Assembly: GCA_023241745.1 (NCBI GenBank)
Contig: JALQCY010000002.1
Coordinates: forward strand, 248,001 to 312,000
Reading direction: 5' to 3'
Length of the DNA: 64,000 nucleotides
Source of the DNA: Isoptericola peretonis
Lineage (GTDB): Bacteria > Actinomycetota > Actinomycetes > Actinomycetales > Cellulomonadaceae
Positions 44,615 through 53,659 of this stretch are shown one piece after another. The stretch's first letter is position 1, and every line of letters begins with the position of its first letter. The notes under the pieces were generated by a model. It was not told the origin of the DNA and made no database searches. It saw only the letters and a program-made list of their open reading frames with translations. A program made the translations under genes and the position numbers.

Positions 44615-47392
44615 CTACGGCGTGCCGGCTCCGAGGTGCTCGGCGAGCTGCCGGCGCGAGGTGATGCCGAGCCTCTGGAACACCTTCCGCAGGTGGTAGT
44701 CGATGGTGTTCGGGCTCAGGAACAAGCGGGCCGCGATCTCGGCGTTCGTCCGTCCGGACGCTGCCATCGTGGCGATCGCACGTTCTTGCGCCGTCAGGTC
44801 GTGGCCGGGCAGGGGCGTCGGCATGGTCGCGGTGGCGCCGGTGGCCACGAGCTCGGCGTGGATCCGGTCATGGAAGACGGTCGCTCCGCTGCGGGTGGCG
44901 TGGTCCAGGGCCAGCTGGAGCTGGCTGGTGGCGTCGCGTCGTCGGCGGGCCCGCCGCAGCCACTCCCCGTACACGAGGTGTGAGCGGGCGAGCTCGACCT
45001 CCGCGCCGGTCCGTCCAAGGGCCTCGATCGACGCCACGTGGTGGGCCTCGGTGTCCGGGGAATCGGTGAGGGCCTGGGCCCGCTCGGCGAGCCCGCGGCA
45101 CCACGCGGAACCGTTCACCCGCGCCCGCCTGTCGAGCTCGGCGGCGGCTCGCGTCGCGTCCTCCGGGTGACCGCTCCGGGCCGCCGCCTCGGCGTAGTCG
45201 GCGTAGTGGAGCGGGGTGACCTGGAGGAAGGGGGTCGTCACGAGGGGGTGCAGGCGCTCGAACGCGGCGCCGTAGCGCCGCTCGGCGAGGTTGCGGGCGG
45301 CGAGCGCGGCGGTCGTCGATGCTTCGACCCCTCCCCACCCGGCCGCGGCGGCGCCCCGCCCGACGGCGTCGACCGTGGGTTCGGGACTACCGGTCCACGC
45401 CATGACCGCGGCGTTGATCACGTTCTCGCCGTCGTAACCCATGGCCCGGCGGACCTCGCGAACCGTGGCGTCGTACGAGCGGGCACGGGTCACCGTGCCT
45501 CCCATGAGCTCGGCGAGCGCACCGACCCAGAGCAGGGTGTCGAGCGCCTGCAGGGCGCCCGCGTCCCGGGCGGCGCGCATCGCCTGCTCCAGGCCGGCGC
45601 GACGCCCGGTGTCGTCCCACAGGAACGCCCCGAGCGCCGCGATCAGGGTGCCGAGGTGCAGCATCTGGCGCTCGGGGAGGGCGATGATCGCGTCGAACGC
45701 CGCGCGGGCCGGGCCGACGGCACGTTCGTACGGCTCCAGTATCAGCGCGGCGATCCCCCGGAGGATCACGCTCGCGGGACCGGGGGTCTCGGCCCCCTCC
45801 GCGATCCGGCGCCCCAGCGTCGGGACGTCGACGCCGACCAGGAGCCGGTCCGCGCTGCTGCACCGCTCGAACGCCTGGAGCAGGGCCCGCTGCTCCCGCT
45901 CGACGTCGTGCCCGCGGAACTCGTCGGCCGCGCGGAGCTGCTCGGCCGTCGACGCCCGGACGCCGTCGGGATCGCCGACGAACAGCGCGATGGCGCTGCG
46001 GACGAGGATCGCGCGGCCGCGCGTCAAACGGTCGACCTCCGCGTCCCGGACGTCGGCGAGCAGACGCCCGGCGACATCGGCGGCCCCCGCTTCCAGCGCT
46101 GCCTCGGCGGCGCCGACCAGGCGTTCGCCGCGCAGCGGCCCGGCAGGCGTGAGCTCGGCCGCGCGGGCGAGGATGCTTGCCCTCGAGGACGAACCGCCGC
46201 GCTGGGCCGCGAGGTCGGCGGCGTGGACGAGGCGTGCCGCGATGTCCTCGTCGGTTCCGCTCACCGCGCGCGAGGCGTGCCACGCCTCGGACTCGACGAG
46301 GCCGAGCTTTCCCGCGGCCTCCGCCAGCGCCCCGTGGACCCTGCGGCGCTCCGCTCGGGACGCGGACCCGTACACCGCGGAGCGGACCAGGGGGTGCCGG
46401 AACCCGACGACCGGTTCGAGGTGGACGAGGCCCGCTGTCTCCGCGTCGTCCCCGCGGGCTGAGTCGATGGCGAGCGCGGCGCCGGCGACCTCCAGCAGCT
46501 CGAGGTTGCCTGTGGAGTCCGTCGCCGCGAGCAGCAACCATCGTTGCGACTCGCCGGGCAGGTGCATGACGCGGCGCAGGTAGTGCGCCTCGAGGTGCTG
46601 CCCGACGGGCACCGGCTCGGGGCCGAGACCGAGGTCGGTCATCTCCCGCAGCAGGGGATCGCCCGCCAGGTCCACCAAGGCCAGCGGGTTGCCGCCCGTC
46701 ACGCGGACGATCGCGGCCGTAGCGGTCGGCGTGAACGGCCCGGCCTCCGCCCGGTTGAGCAGGGCCGCCGCGGGCTCGGGAGACAGACCCGCGAGCCTGA
46801 GGAGCTGAACCCCGCGCAGCACCGTCTCCAGCTCGCGCTCCGGGCGCCCGGCGAAGACCAGGGCCACGCGTTCCGCGCCGAGGCGGCGTGCGACGAACGC
46901 GAGCGCCTCGAGGCTCTCCCGGTCGAGGAGGTGCGCGTCGTCGACAGTGCACATCAACCCGCCGCCGGTGCTCGCGGCAGCGAGAAGGCTCAGGACGCCG
47001 AGGCCCACCAGGAACCGGTCCGGGGGTGGTCCGTCGGGGGCGCCCGCCGCTACCCGAAGGCTCAGCAGCTGCCGCTCCGGGATCTCCGCCATGTGCTCGT
47101 ACAGCTGTCCGGTCAGCCGCCCGACGGCCGCGTACGGCATGTCCGACTCCGACTCGTATCCGTCCAGGCGCAGGACGCGCATGCCGGCGCTCGGGGATGC
47201 GTCGCCGAGCAGCGCCGTCTTTCCCATGCCGGGCTCTGCGAGGACCAGCAGTGCGCTGCCGTGCCCGCTGCGGGCCGCTCCGATCACATCGGCGACCCGT
47301 CGCTGCTCACTCTCGCGGCCGAGCAGGCCGCCGGTGCCGTGCACGAAGCACACGTTAGGGAAGCGCTCCCACCGGTGCGCGCCCAGGTGCAA
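44615..47392 (-). CDS. LAL-type LuxR-family regulator
   Basis: A second large ATP-binding LuxR regulator (925 aa). Walker A is [12 protein letters not shown], the Walker B region is [11 protein letters not shown], and the C-terminal helix-turn-helix is [34 protein letters not shown]. The middle is helical repeats. The start is uncertain: a TTG at 47392 or GTGs at 47353 and 47344, with the family-like sequence beginning at GLLGRESEQ. It lies upstream of two hydrolase genes and downstream of a third, all on the same strand, and is their best candidate regulator. It resembles the regulator at 25615 in layout. Confidence 0.9.
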   Translation of the reverse strand: MHLGAHRWERFPNVCFVHGTGGLLGRESEQRRVADVIGAARSGHGSALLVLAEPGMGKTALLGDASPSAGMRVLRLDGYESESDMPYAAVGRLTGQLYEHMAEIPERQLLSLRVAAGAPDGPPPDRFLVGLGVLSLLAAASTGGGLMCTVDDAHLLDRESLEALAFVARRLGAERVALVFAGRPERELETVLRGVQLLRLAGLSPEPAAALLNRAEAGPFTPTATAAIVRVTGGNPLALVDLAGDPLLREMTDLGLGPEPVPVGQHLEAHYLRRVMHLPGESQRWLLLAATDSTGNLELLEVAGAALAIDSARGDDAETAGLVHLEPVVGFRHPLVRSAVYGSASRAERRRVHGALAEAAGKLGLVESEAWHASRAVSGTDEDIAARLVHAADLAAQRGGSSSRASILARAAELTPAGPLRGERLVGAAEAALEAGAADVAGRLLADVRDAEVDRLTRGRAILVRSAIALFVGDPDGVRASTAEQLRAADEFRGHDVEREQRALLQAFERCSSADRLLVGVDVPTLGRRIAEGAETPGPASVILRGIAALILEPYERAVGPARAAFDAIIALPERQMLHLGTLIAALGAFLWDDTGRRAGLEQAMRAARDAGALQALDTLLWVGALAELMGGTVTRARSYDATVREVRRAMGYDGENVINAAVMAWTGSPEPTVDAVGRGAAAAGWGGVEASTTAALAARNLAERRYGAAFERLHPLVTTPFLQVTPLHYADYAEAAARSGHPEDATRAAAELDRRARVNGSAWCRGLAERAQALTDSPDTEAHHVASIEALGRTGAEVELARSHLVYGEWLRRARRRRDATSQLQLALDHATRSGATVFHDRIHAELVATGATATMPTPLPGHDLTAQERAIATMAASGRTNAEIAARLFLSPNTIDYHLRKVFQRLGITSRRQLAEHLGAGTP

Positions 47393-47426
47393 AGTTCACC
47401 CGAGGCGGGAGCCGCCGCCCGCTGAG

Positions 47427-47488
47427 CCCGCTCATGACGGACCCCGACCGGCTTCGGTGCGGCGCAGGCAGGGCCCGTCATGAGCGGG
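47427..47488 (-). terminator. Inverted repeat between hydrolase and LAL regulator
   Basis: CCCGCTCATGACGG (47427-47440) and its exact reverse complement (47475-47488) are separated by 34 nt. The structure lies just after the stop of the secreted hydrolase gene and before the regulator start. It may be a terminator or a regulatory hairpin or operator pair. Confidence 0.5.
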
Positions 47489-47503
47489 TGCGGACAGCGG
47501 CCG

Positions 47504-48349
47504 CTACCTCGCGGCCTTCTTGATGACGTGCAGCACCTGGAAGGGGTGACTGATCATCACCGAGTGCGAGCTGCGGATCTCCACCGTCGTCGCACCGGCG
47601 CGCTTCGCCATGACCCGCTCCGCCTCCGGGGGGATGATCCGGTCGTCCTTCGCGACGATGTACCAGCTCGGGATCGACTTCCACGCCGGTTCACCTGACG
47701 GGGCGATGAGCGAAGCGAGGGCACCCGGTCGCTGGGACGCGGCCATCGTCTCGGCCAGACGCCGCGGAAGATCCTGGGCGAACAACCGCGGGAACCACTC
47801 CGGGTCGATGGAGGCGTCGGCGTTGTTCTCGCCGGCCTCGGGGAACGGACGGAGCACCAGGTGGTCGATCACGTCGGTGTGGCCGCCGCCCAGGGTGTTC
47901 GCCTCTGCGACGGTCTCTCCCTCGTCGAGCGCGTAGCCGGCCACGTACACGAGCGACTCCACCTGGTCGTTCCCGGTGGCGGCGTTGGTGATGACCGCAC
48001 CGCCGTAGGAGTGGCCCACCAGGACGATCGGGCCCTCGACGGTCTCGAGGAACGTCCGCAGGTACTCGGAGTCGTGCTCGATGCCGCGGAGCGGGTTCGA
48101 GAACGCCAGGACCTGGTAGCCGTCGTCCTGCAAACGCTCGGCCACGACGGTCCATCCGCTCGAGTCGGCGAACGCCCCGTGGACCAGGACGACGGTGGGC
48201 TTGGACGCCGTGGTGCGGCCTTCGGCGACGGCGGCGGGGGCGCCCGCGGATCCCGCTGATGCGGTCAGCGGAGCCAGGCCGAGGATCGCGACGAGCATCG
48301 TGACCAAAGCCGCGACGACGCGGCGTGACCGGATCGTATGCGAGGACAT
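47504..48349 (-). CDS. Secreted alpha/beta hydrolase
   Basis: A 281-aa alpha/beta hydrolase with a Sec signal peptide (SRRVVAALVTMLVAILGLAP, probable cleavage after ASA near residue 32). The oxyanion segment is VVLVHGAFADSSGW, the nucleophile elbow is GHSYGG, the acid is in IVAKDDRIIPP and the His in SSHSVMISHPFQV. It resembles the secreted hydrolases of Streptomyces that resemble salicylate esterase-type folds; the substrate is unknown. It starts at the ATG at 48349. It is the third alpha/beta hydrolase in this island. Confidence 0.87.
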   Translation of the reverse strand: MSSHTIRSRRVVAALVTMLVAILGLAPLTASAGSAGAPAAVAEGRTTASKPTVVLVHGAFADSSGWTVVAERLQDDGYQVLAFSNPLRGIEHDSEYLRTFLETVEGPIVLVGHSYGGAVITNAATGNDQVESLVYVAGYALDEGETVAEANTLGGGHTDVIDHLVLRPFPEAGENNADASIDPEWFPRLFAQDLPRRLAETMAASQRPGALASLIAPSGEPAWKSIPSWYIVAKDDRIIPPEAERVMAKRAGATTVEIRSSHSVMISHPFQVLHVIKKAAR

Positions 48350-48491
48350 GGCGTCTCCTTCGAGAGGTTCAGGGGATCACCAGCATCACCAGCGGCGGAC
48401 ACGTCCGGACCACGCGCGGTGCGTAGTCCGACGTCACCTGCCAGGACTGAGTCGAGGCGTCGCGTCCTGCTGCTGTCGTCGGTCGAGCTGC

Positions 48492-49095
48492 TCAGCCGTG
48501 GCGCGCGACGGTGTCGTTGGCACGCTGCCACATCTCGTCGTTGCCGCACTCCGCCGTGACGTCAGCCGTCGCCTGAGCCGCGGCGAAGAAGTCGTCGGCC
48601 AACGGCGAGGTACGCGCGGCCGCCATCGCGAGATGGATCTGCGCGGAGGGAAGGTCCGGGACGGGCACGTAGCTGATGTCCGGGCGCGAGTAGAACACGG
48701 TCTCCGAGCGCCCCACGAACGAGATGCCGCGGCCTGCCGCGACGTGCTCCAGCTTCTCCTCGACACCGCGCACGCGGAGCCCTGAGTCGGGGTGCGGGCG
48801 TCTGGTGGGCTGGGTGCTCGCGTCGCCGTGCCAGACCAGGGGCTCGCCGGACAGGTCCGCCTCGCTCACCTCTTCCTTGCCTGCCAACCGGTGGCCGGTC
48901 GGCAGCACGGCCATGAGCGGCTCGGTGTAGAGCGGGGACAGGCGCAGGCCGGTCTCGTCGATCGGCAGCCGCACGTACCCGACGTCGACGCGGCCGTCGA
49001 GCAGCATCGCGGCCTGGTCGTCCCACTCCAGGCGCTGCACGTCCACGACCACGTCCGGATGCTGGGCCTCGAACACCCGCGCCGCGGGGATGACG
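48492..49095 (-). pseudogene. LysR-family regulator, N-terminal half deleted
   Basis: Only the effector-binding domain remains, from about TVIPAARVFEAQHPDVVVD (49095) to the stop at 48492, with typical segments GRVDVGYVRLPID and AVLPTGHRLAGKEEV. The DNA-binding helix-turn-helix and linker, about 90 residues, are missing. The frame continues past 49095, but the sequence there belongs to an SDR gene on the other strand. No start codon gives a full regulator. Confidence 0.75.
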
Positions 49096-49772
49096 GTGAG
49101 GCGCTCGCGGGAACCGGGAAGCCTCTGGTCGCCGCGGGGAGCATCGGCTCGCCCGGCAACGCGGGGATCCTGGACCGGCCGGCCACCGAGGAGGATGCGG
49201 CCCTCCCCGTCGACGACGAGCACCAGGGCACCCTGCGGGCCCGGAACGTCGTGGAGGCCGCCGTGGTCGGCCTCGCCGAACGGGGCGTGCGTTCCTCGGT
49301 CGTGCGCATCGCCAACATCGCGCACAGCACGACCGACCGGGCCGGCTTCCTTCCCGTGCTCATCGCGCTCGCGAAGGAGAAGGGCTTCTCCGGCTACCCG
49401 GGGGACGGTGCCAACTTCTGGAACGCCGTGCACGCCCGTGACGCCGCCGCGGTGTTCCGCCTGGCGCTCGAGAAGGGATCGGCAGGCAGGTACTGGCACG
49501 CGGTGGGCGACGGCGGCATCCCCGTCCGTGAGATCGCCGAGGCCATCGGCAGCCGGCTGGGGCTACCCGCGGTGAGCGTGCCGCTGGACGAGCTGATGCT
49601 GCCGGGGCACTTCGGGTTCCTCGCCAACGTCGTCGCGCAGAGCTACCCGGTGTCGAACCTCGTCACCCGTCGGGTCCTCGGCTGGGAACCCGCTCGTCCC
49701 GGCCTGCTCGCCGATCTCGACAACGGCCACTACTTCCCGCAGCCTGGTGCCGTCGTCGCCGGGAGTGTGTGA
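49092..49772 (+). pseudogene. SDR-family NAD-dependent epimerase, N-terminal half deleted
   Basis: The C-terminal part of an extended SDR protein. It begins at about DGEALAGTGKPLVAAGSIG (49092) and continues with VVRIANIAHS, NAVHARDAAAVFRLALEKG, YWHAVGDGGIPVREIAEAIG and TRRVLGWEPARPGLLADL. The Rossmann NAD-binding GxxGxxG motif and the catalytic region, about 110 residues, are missing. The upstream open frame is antisense to the LysR remnant. It was very likely the divergent target of that regulator. Confidence 0.75.
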
Positions 49773-49800
49773 ACAGCCGGTAAAGGATCCGTCAGGTGAG

Positions 49801-49826
49801 GTTCCGCCGGGGGGTGAGTCGGGTGT
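49801..49826 (+). promoter_or_regulatory. Possible alternative-sigma promoter of the STAS gene
   Basis: GTTC (49801) and GGGTGT (49821-49826) with a 16-bp gap resemble SigB/SigF-type promoters (GTTT-N15/16-GGGTAT). It lies 97 bp before the STAS gene, whose product class acts in such sigma pathways. Confidence 0.3.
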
Positions 49827-49922
49827 ACCGTGTCGGACGTCGCGACAACGAGGTCGCAAGTCCGAACGCAGCGCTCGAGACCAAGGCGCGCAGGACGCAG
49901 AACGTGGGACGAAGGTGTGGCA

Positions 49923-50312
49923 GTGACTTTCACCGACGAGGCGCAGGCCGGGGGCATCGCCCTCGTGGAGCGAGCCGACGTGAGCGTGGTCGACATGTGG
50001 GGCGAGATCGACATCGCCCTGCGCAACGAGGCGAGCGCGGCGCTCGCACGGGCCTTCGAGCGTGATCTTCCCGTCGTGGTGGACACGTCGCGCGTGACGT
50101 TCATCGACTCAGCCGGGGTCGCCTTCCTCGTCCAGCTCTGCCGGATCGGGCGTGACGAGGGCCTGCGGGTCTCCATGCACCGGCCGCCGGCCGCGGTGCT
50201 GGACGTGCTGCGGATGCTCGACCTGGACGTGCCCTCCGACGCGACCGTGGACTGGAGCGCCGCCCGCAGCCCGGAGCCGGCCAGGCCGGCCCCGCACAGC
50301 CTGGCGGGCTGA
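49923..50312 (+). CDS. STAS-domain anti-sigma factor antagonist
   Basis: A 129-aa single STAS domain protein. The phosphorylatable Ser lies in VTFIDSAGVAFLVQL, the conserved D-S-x-G loop. It would release a sigma factor by binding an anti-sigma kinase. The segment VVDMWGEIDIALRNEASA forms the early strands. The start GTG at 49923 has GAAGG 7 nt upstream; an in-frame GTG at 49917 is too close to it. No anti-sigma factor or sigma gene adjoins. Confidence 0.88.
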   Translation: MTFTDEAQAGGIALVERADVSVVDMWGEIDIALRNEASAALARAFERDLPVVVDTSRVTFIDSAGVAFLVQLCRIGRDEGLRVSMHRPPAAVLDVLRMLDLDVPSDATVDWSAARSPEPARPAPHSLAG

Positions 50313-50331
50313 CAGCAGGAGCCGCGGACCC

Positions 50332-51099
50332 TCAGTGGTCCCGGCCGCTCGCGGCGAGGGCCGCGGCGCCGACGATGCCGGCGCGGTTGCGCAGCGTGGC
50401 GGGGATGATCGGCGCGCGCAGGTCGAGCAGGGGCAGGAACTTCTCGTGGTGCTTGCTCACGCCGCCGCCGACGACGATGAGCTCGGGGGAGAGCAGCATC
50501 TCCACGGTCTCGAAGTACCGCTGGAGGCGGCGGGCCCAGTCGTGCCAGGACAGGTCGTGACGCTCCCGGGCCGACTCCGCGGCCCGCGACTCGGCGTCGT
50601 GACCGTCGATCTCCAGGTGGCCGAGCTCGGTGTTGGGCACCAGCACGCCGTCCACGAGGAGGGCGGAGCCGATCCCCGTGCCCAGCGTCACGACCAGGAC
50701 GACGCCGTCGCGCCCCTGGGCCGCGCCGTAGCGCTGCTCGCCGACCCCCGCGGCGTCGGCGTCGTTGACGGCCATGACGTCGCGGCCGGTCGCGTCGCGC
50801 ACGAGGGCGGGCAGGTCGACGCCGGTCCAGGACTGGTCGAGGTTGGCGATGAACCGGACCACGCCGTGGTCCATCGGGGCCGGGAAGGCGACGCCCACGG
50901 GCACCTGGGCCGGCAGGGAGAAGGAGTCCACCAGCTCGGCGAGCACCCCCGCCACGGCCTCGGGGGTCGACTTCTCCGGGGTGGGGATCCGACGCCGCTC
51001 GTCGGCGAACTCGCCCGTCGTGAGATCGACCGGCGCCCCCTTGATGCCCGAGCCGCCGATGTCGATGCCGAACGCGACCGGCTGTGCTGCCTCCACCAT
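50332..51099 (-). CDS. ppgK: Polyphosphate glucokinase
   Basis: A 255-aa ROK-family glucokinase that phosphorylates glucose with polyphosphate or ATP, the normal glucokinase of actinobacteria. It has the phosphate motif [13 protein letters not shown] at the N-terminus, the catalytic Asp in [28 protein letters not shown], and [15 protein letters not shown] as the glucose-binding region. The ATG at 51099 is used; an ATG at 51108 is three codons upstream. It is divergent from the small [11 protein letters not shown] gene with a 28-bp gap. Confidence 0.93.
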   Translation of the reverse strand: MVEAAQPVAFGIDIGGSGIKGAPVDLTTGEFADERRRIPTPEKSTPEAVAGVLAELVDSFSLPAQVPVGVAFPAPMDHGVVRFIANLDQSWTGVDLPALVRDATGRDVMAVNDADAAGVGEQRYGAAQGRDGVVLVVTLGTGIGSALLVDGVLVPNTELGHLEIDGHDAESRAAESARERHDLSWHDWARRLQRYFETVEMLLSPELIVVGGGVSKHHEKFLPLLDLRAPIIPATLRNRAGIVGAAALAASGRDH

Positions 51100-51127
51100 G
51101 GTCCCCATCTTGATGCAGGATCGTCCT

Positions 51128-51325
51128 ATGAGCGACACAAGCCCGGTCCAGTACTGGTACAACACCAAGACCGGCGAGGTCGAGGAGAGCCGCGACCGTT
51201 CGAGCTGGAGCAACCGGATGGGCCCGTATCCCACGCGGGAGGCGGCCCGGAACGCCCTCGACTCCGCCCGCCGCCGCAACGAGGAGTGGGAGGACGAGGA
51301 CGCCGACTGGCGGGGCAAGCCCTGA
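51128..51325 (+). CDS. Small conserved SPOR-like protein
   Basis: A 65-aa protein: [16 protein letters not shown], then [21 protein letters not shown] and an acidic end. It matches a short family common in Micrococcales, often annotated SPOR domain-containing; the function is unknown. The ATG at 51128 is the only fitting start, with no strong ribosome binding site. The downstream gene panB is convergent. Confidence 0.75.
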   Translation: MSDTSPVQYWYNTKTGEVEESRDRSSWSNRMGPYPTREAARNALDSARRRNEEWEDEDADWRGKP

Positions 51326-51349
51326 GCCGGCCGCGGGCGCGGCCCGCGG

Positions 51350-52213
51350 TCAGCGCTCGAAGGAGTGGGCGGCGTCCGGGAAGGTGCCCCCGCGGACCTC
51401 GTCGGCGTAGTCCTGCGCGGCCTGGCGCAGCAGGTTCCCCACCTCGGCGAACCGGCGGGCGAAGCGCGGGGACCAGTCCGTCATCCCGGCCATGTCGGTC
51501 CACACGAGCACCTGGCCGTCCACGCGGGGGCCGGCGCCGATGCCGATGGTCGGGATGCGCAGGATCTCGGTGGCGCGAGCGGCGACCTCCACCGGCACCA
51601 TCTCGAGGACGACGGCCACCGCGCCGGCGTCCTGCACGGCGAGCGCGTCCTCGCACAGGATCTCGGCCGCCTCGTCGCCCCGGCCCTGCACGCGCGGCCC
51701 GCCGAGGATGTTCTCGGACTGCGGCGTGAAACCGAGGTGCCCGACCACCGGGATGCCGGCGTCGGTGAGCGCCCGGATCTGCGCGGCCGACCGGTGGCCG
51801 CCCTCGAGCTTGATCGCCGCGGCGCCCGTCTCCTTCATGACGCGCACCGCGGAGGCGAGGGCCTGCTCGGCGCCGGCCTCGTAGGTGCCGAACGGCAGGT
51901 CGACGACGACGAGGGCGTGCTCGGCCGCGCGCGCGACGGCGCGGGCCGGCGGGATCATGTCGTCCAGGGTGACGGGCAGCGTCGTCGCGTGCCCGTGCAT
52001 GGTGTTGCCGATGGAGTCGCCCACGAGGAGCAGGTCGAGACCCGCCGCGTCGAAGATCCGCGCCGTGACGGCGTCGTACGCCGTGAGCATGGTGAGCTTC
52101 TCGCCGCGCTCCTTCGCCTCGGCCAGATGATGCACCCGCACGCGCCGGCGGCGCGTGAGGTCGGCGGCGGCCGAGGGAGCGGCTGCGAGGGCGTCGGGAC
52201 CGGGGTTCGCCAT
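51350..52213 (-). CDS. panB: 3-methyl-2-oxobutanoate hydroxymethyltransferase
   Basis: Catalyses the first step of pantothenate synthesis, adding a hydroxymethyl group to 2-oxoisovalerate. At 287 aa it is of normal length. Typical segments are [34 protein letters not shown] (metal-binding Asp), [28 protein letters not shown] and [16 protein letters not shown]. It starts at the ATG at 52213 and is divergent from glnA2. No panC or panD is nearby. The product leads to CoA and the ACP prosthetic group. Confidence 0.96.
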   Translation of the reverse strand: MANPGPDALAAAPSAAADLTRRRRVRVHHLAEAKERGEKLTMLTAYDAVTARIFDAAGLDLLLVGDSIGNTMHGHATTLPVTLDDMIPPARAVARAAEHALVVVDLPFGTYEAGAEQALASAVRVMKETGAAAIKLEGGHRSAAQIRALTDAGIPVVGHLGFTPQSENILGGPRVQGRGDEAAEILCEDALAVQDAGAVAVVLEMVPVEVAARATEILRIPTIGIGAGPRVDGQVLVWTDMAGMTDWSPRFARRFAEVGNLLRQAAQDYADEVRGGTFPDAAHSFER

Positions 52214-52321
52214 GGCGGCAGCCTATGCCAGCGACCTGCGGTATCGGGTAGACGGCCCGGTCGTGGGGCGGGCCCCCGGTCACGACACCTGCTCTTAACA
52301 CTTCTCGGGCAGGATGGGTCC

Positions 52322-53659
52322 ATGGACAGGCAGCAGGAGTTCGTGCTCCGCACGGTCGAGGAGCGCGACATCCGCTTCATCCGGCTCTGGTTCACCGACG
52401 TGCTCGGGGTGCTGAAGTCGGTGGCGGTCGCCCCGGCCGAGCTCGAGCAGGCGTTCACGGAGGGCATCGGCTTCGACGGCAGCTCCATCGAGGGGCTGAC
52501 GCGGGTCTACGAGGCGGACATGATCGCCAAACCCGACCCGACCACGTTCCAGGTGCTGCCCTGGCGCGGCGACCGGCACGGCACCGGGCGGATGTTCTGC
52601 GACATCCTCACCCCGGACGGCGAGCCGTCGCTGGCCGACTCCCGCAACGTCCTCAAGCGCGCCCTCGCCAAGGCCAGCGACCGCGGCTTCACCTTCTACA
52701 CGCACCCCGAGGTCGAGTTCTACCTGTTCAACCAGATCAAGTCGCCGGACGAGCCGCTGGTCCCGGTCGACAACGGCGGCTACTTCGACCACCTGGCCCG
52801 GGGCAGCACGCACGACTTCCGCCGTGCGGCGATCACCATGCTCGAGTCGATGGGCATCTCCGTGGAGTTCTCCCACCACGAGGCCGGCCCGGGGCAGAAC
52901 GAGATCGACCTACGGTACGCGGACGCGCTCACCACGGCCGACAACCTCATGACCTTCCGCACGGTGGTCAAGGAGGTGGCGCTCGAGCAGGGCGTGTTCG
53001 CGTCGTTCATGCCCAAGCCGATGGCCGACCAGCCGGGCTCCGGCATGCACACCCACCTGTCGCTGTTCGAGGACGACCGCAACGCGTTCCACGAGCCGGG
53101 CGCCCAGTTCGAGCTGTCGAAGACGGCGCGGCAGTTCATCGCGGGCCTGCTGGTGCACGCGGCCGAGATCACGGCCGTGACGAACCAGTACGTCAACTCG
53201 TACAAGCGGCTGTGGGGCGGCGCGGAGGCGCCGAGCTACATCTGCTGGGGCCACAACAACCGGTCGGCGCTCGTGCGCGTGCCCATGTACAAGCCGGGCA
53301 AGGGCAACTCGGCCCGCGTGGAGTACCGCGCGCTCGACTCGGCGACCAACCCGTACCTCGCGTTCGCGGTGCTCCTGGCCGCCGGCCTCAAGGGCATCGA
53401 GGACGGCTACGAGCTCCCCGAGGCCACGGGCGACGACGTGTGGGAGCTGACGGACCGGGAGCGCCGCGCGCTCGGCATCGCGCCGCTGCCGCAGTCGCTC
53501 GACGAGGCGATCGAGCTCATGGAGCGCTCCGAGCTGGTGGCAGAGACGCTGGGCGAGCACGTGTACGACTTCGTGCTGCGCAACAAGCGGCAGGAGTGGG
53601 ACGCGTACCGCGCCCAGGTCACGCCCTACGAGCTGCACCGGTTCCTGCAGTTCCTGTGA
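52322..53659 (+). CDS. glnA2: Type I glutamine synthetase GlnA2-like
   Basis: A 445-aa type I-alpha glutamine synthetase-like enzyme. Active-site segments are present: GIGFDGSSIEGLTRVYEADM, HPEVEFYLF, GPGQNEIDLRY, PKPMADQPGSGMHTHLSLF, NNRSALVRVPMY and RVEYRALDSATNPYLAF. It is shorter than glnA1 and lacks the adenylylated Tyr loop (DLYELPPEE), as expected for GlnA2. Some GlnA2-like proteins act on polyamines, so the true substrate is open. The ATG at 52322 is clear. It overlaps glnE (GTGA) and forms the conserved glnA2-glnE pair. Confidence 0.93.
   Translation: MDRQQEFVLRTVEERDIRFIRLWFTDVLGVLKSVAVAPAELEQAFTEGIGFDGSSIEGLTRVYEADMIAKPDPTTFQVLPWRGDRHGTGRMFCDILTPDGEPSLADSRNVLKRALAKASDRGFTFYTHPEVEFYLFNQIKSPDEPLVPVDNGGYFDHLARGSTHDFRRAAITMLESMGISVEFSHHEAGPGQNEIDLRYADALTTADNLMTFRTVVKEVALEQGVFASFMPKPMADQPGSGMHTHLSLFEDDRNAFHEPGAQFELSKTARQFIAGLLVHAAEITAVTNQYVNSYKRLWGGAEAPSYICWGHNNRSALVRVPMYKPGKGNSARVEYRALDSATNPYLAFAVLLAAGLKGIEDGYELPEATGDDVWELTDRERRALGIAPLPQSLDEAIELMERSELVAETLGEHVYDFVLRNKRQEWDAYRAQVTPYELHRFLQFL

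Noticed and set aside
52214..52321. GlnR box before glnA2
   Set aside because: No GTnAC-n6-GAAAC pattern is present in the panB/glnA2 gap on either strand. Only single partial elements such as GTCAC occur.
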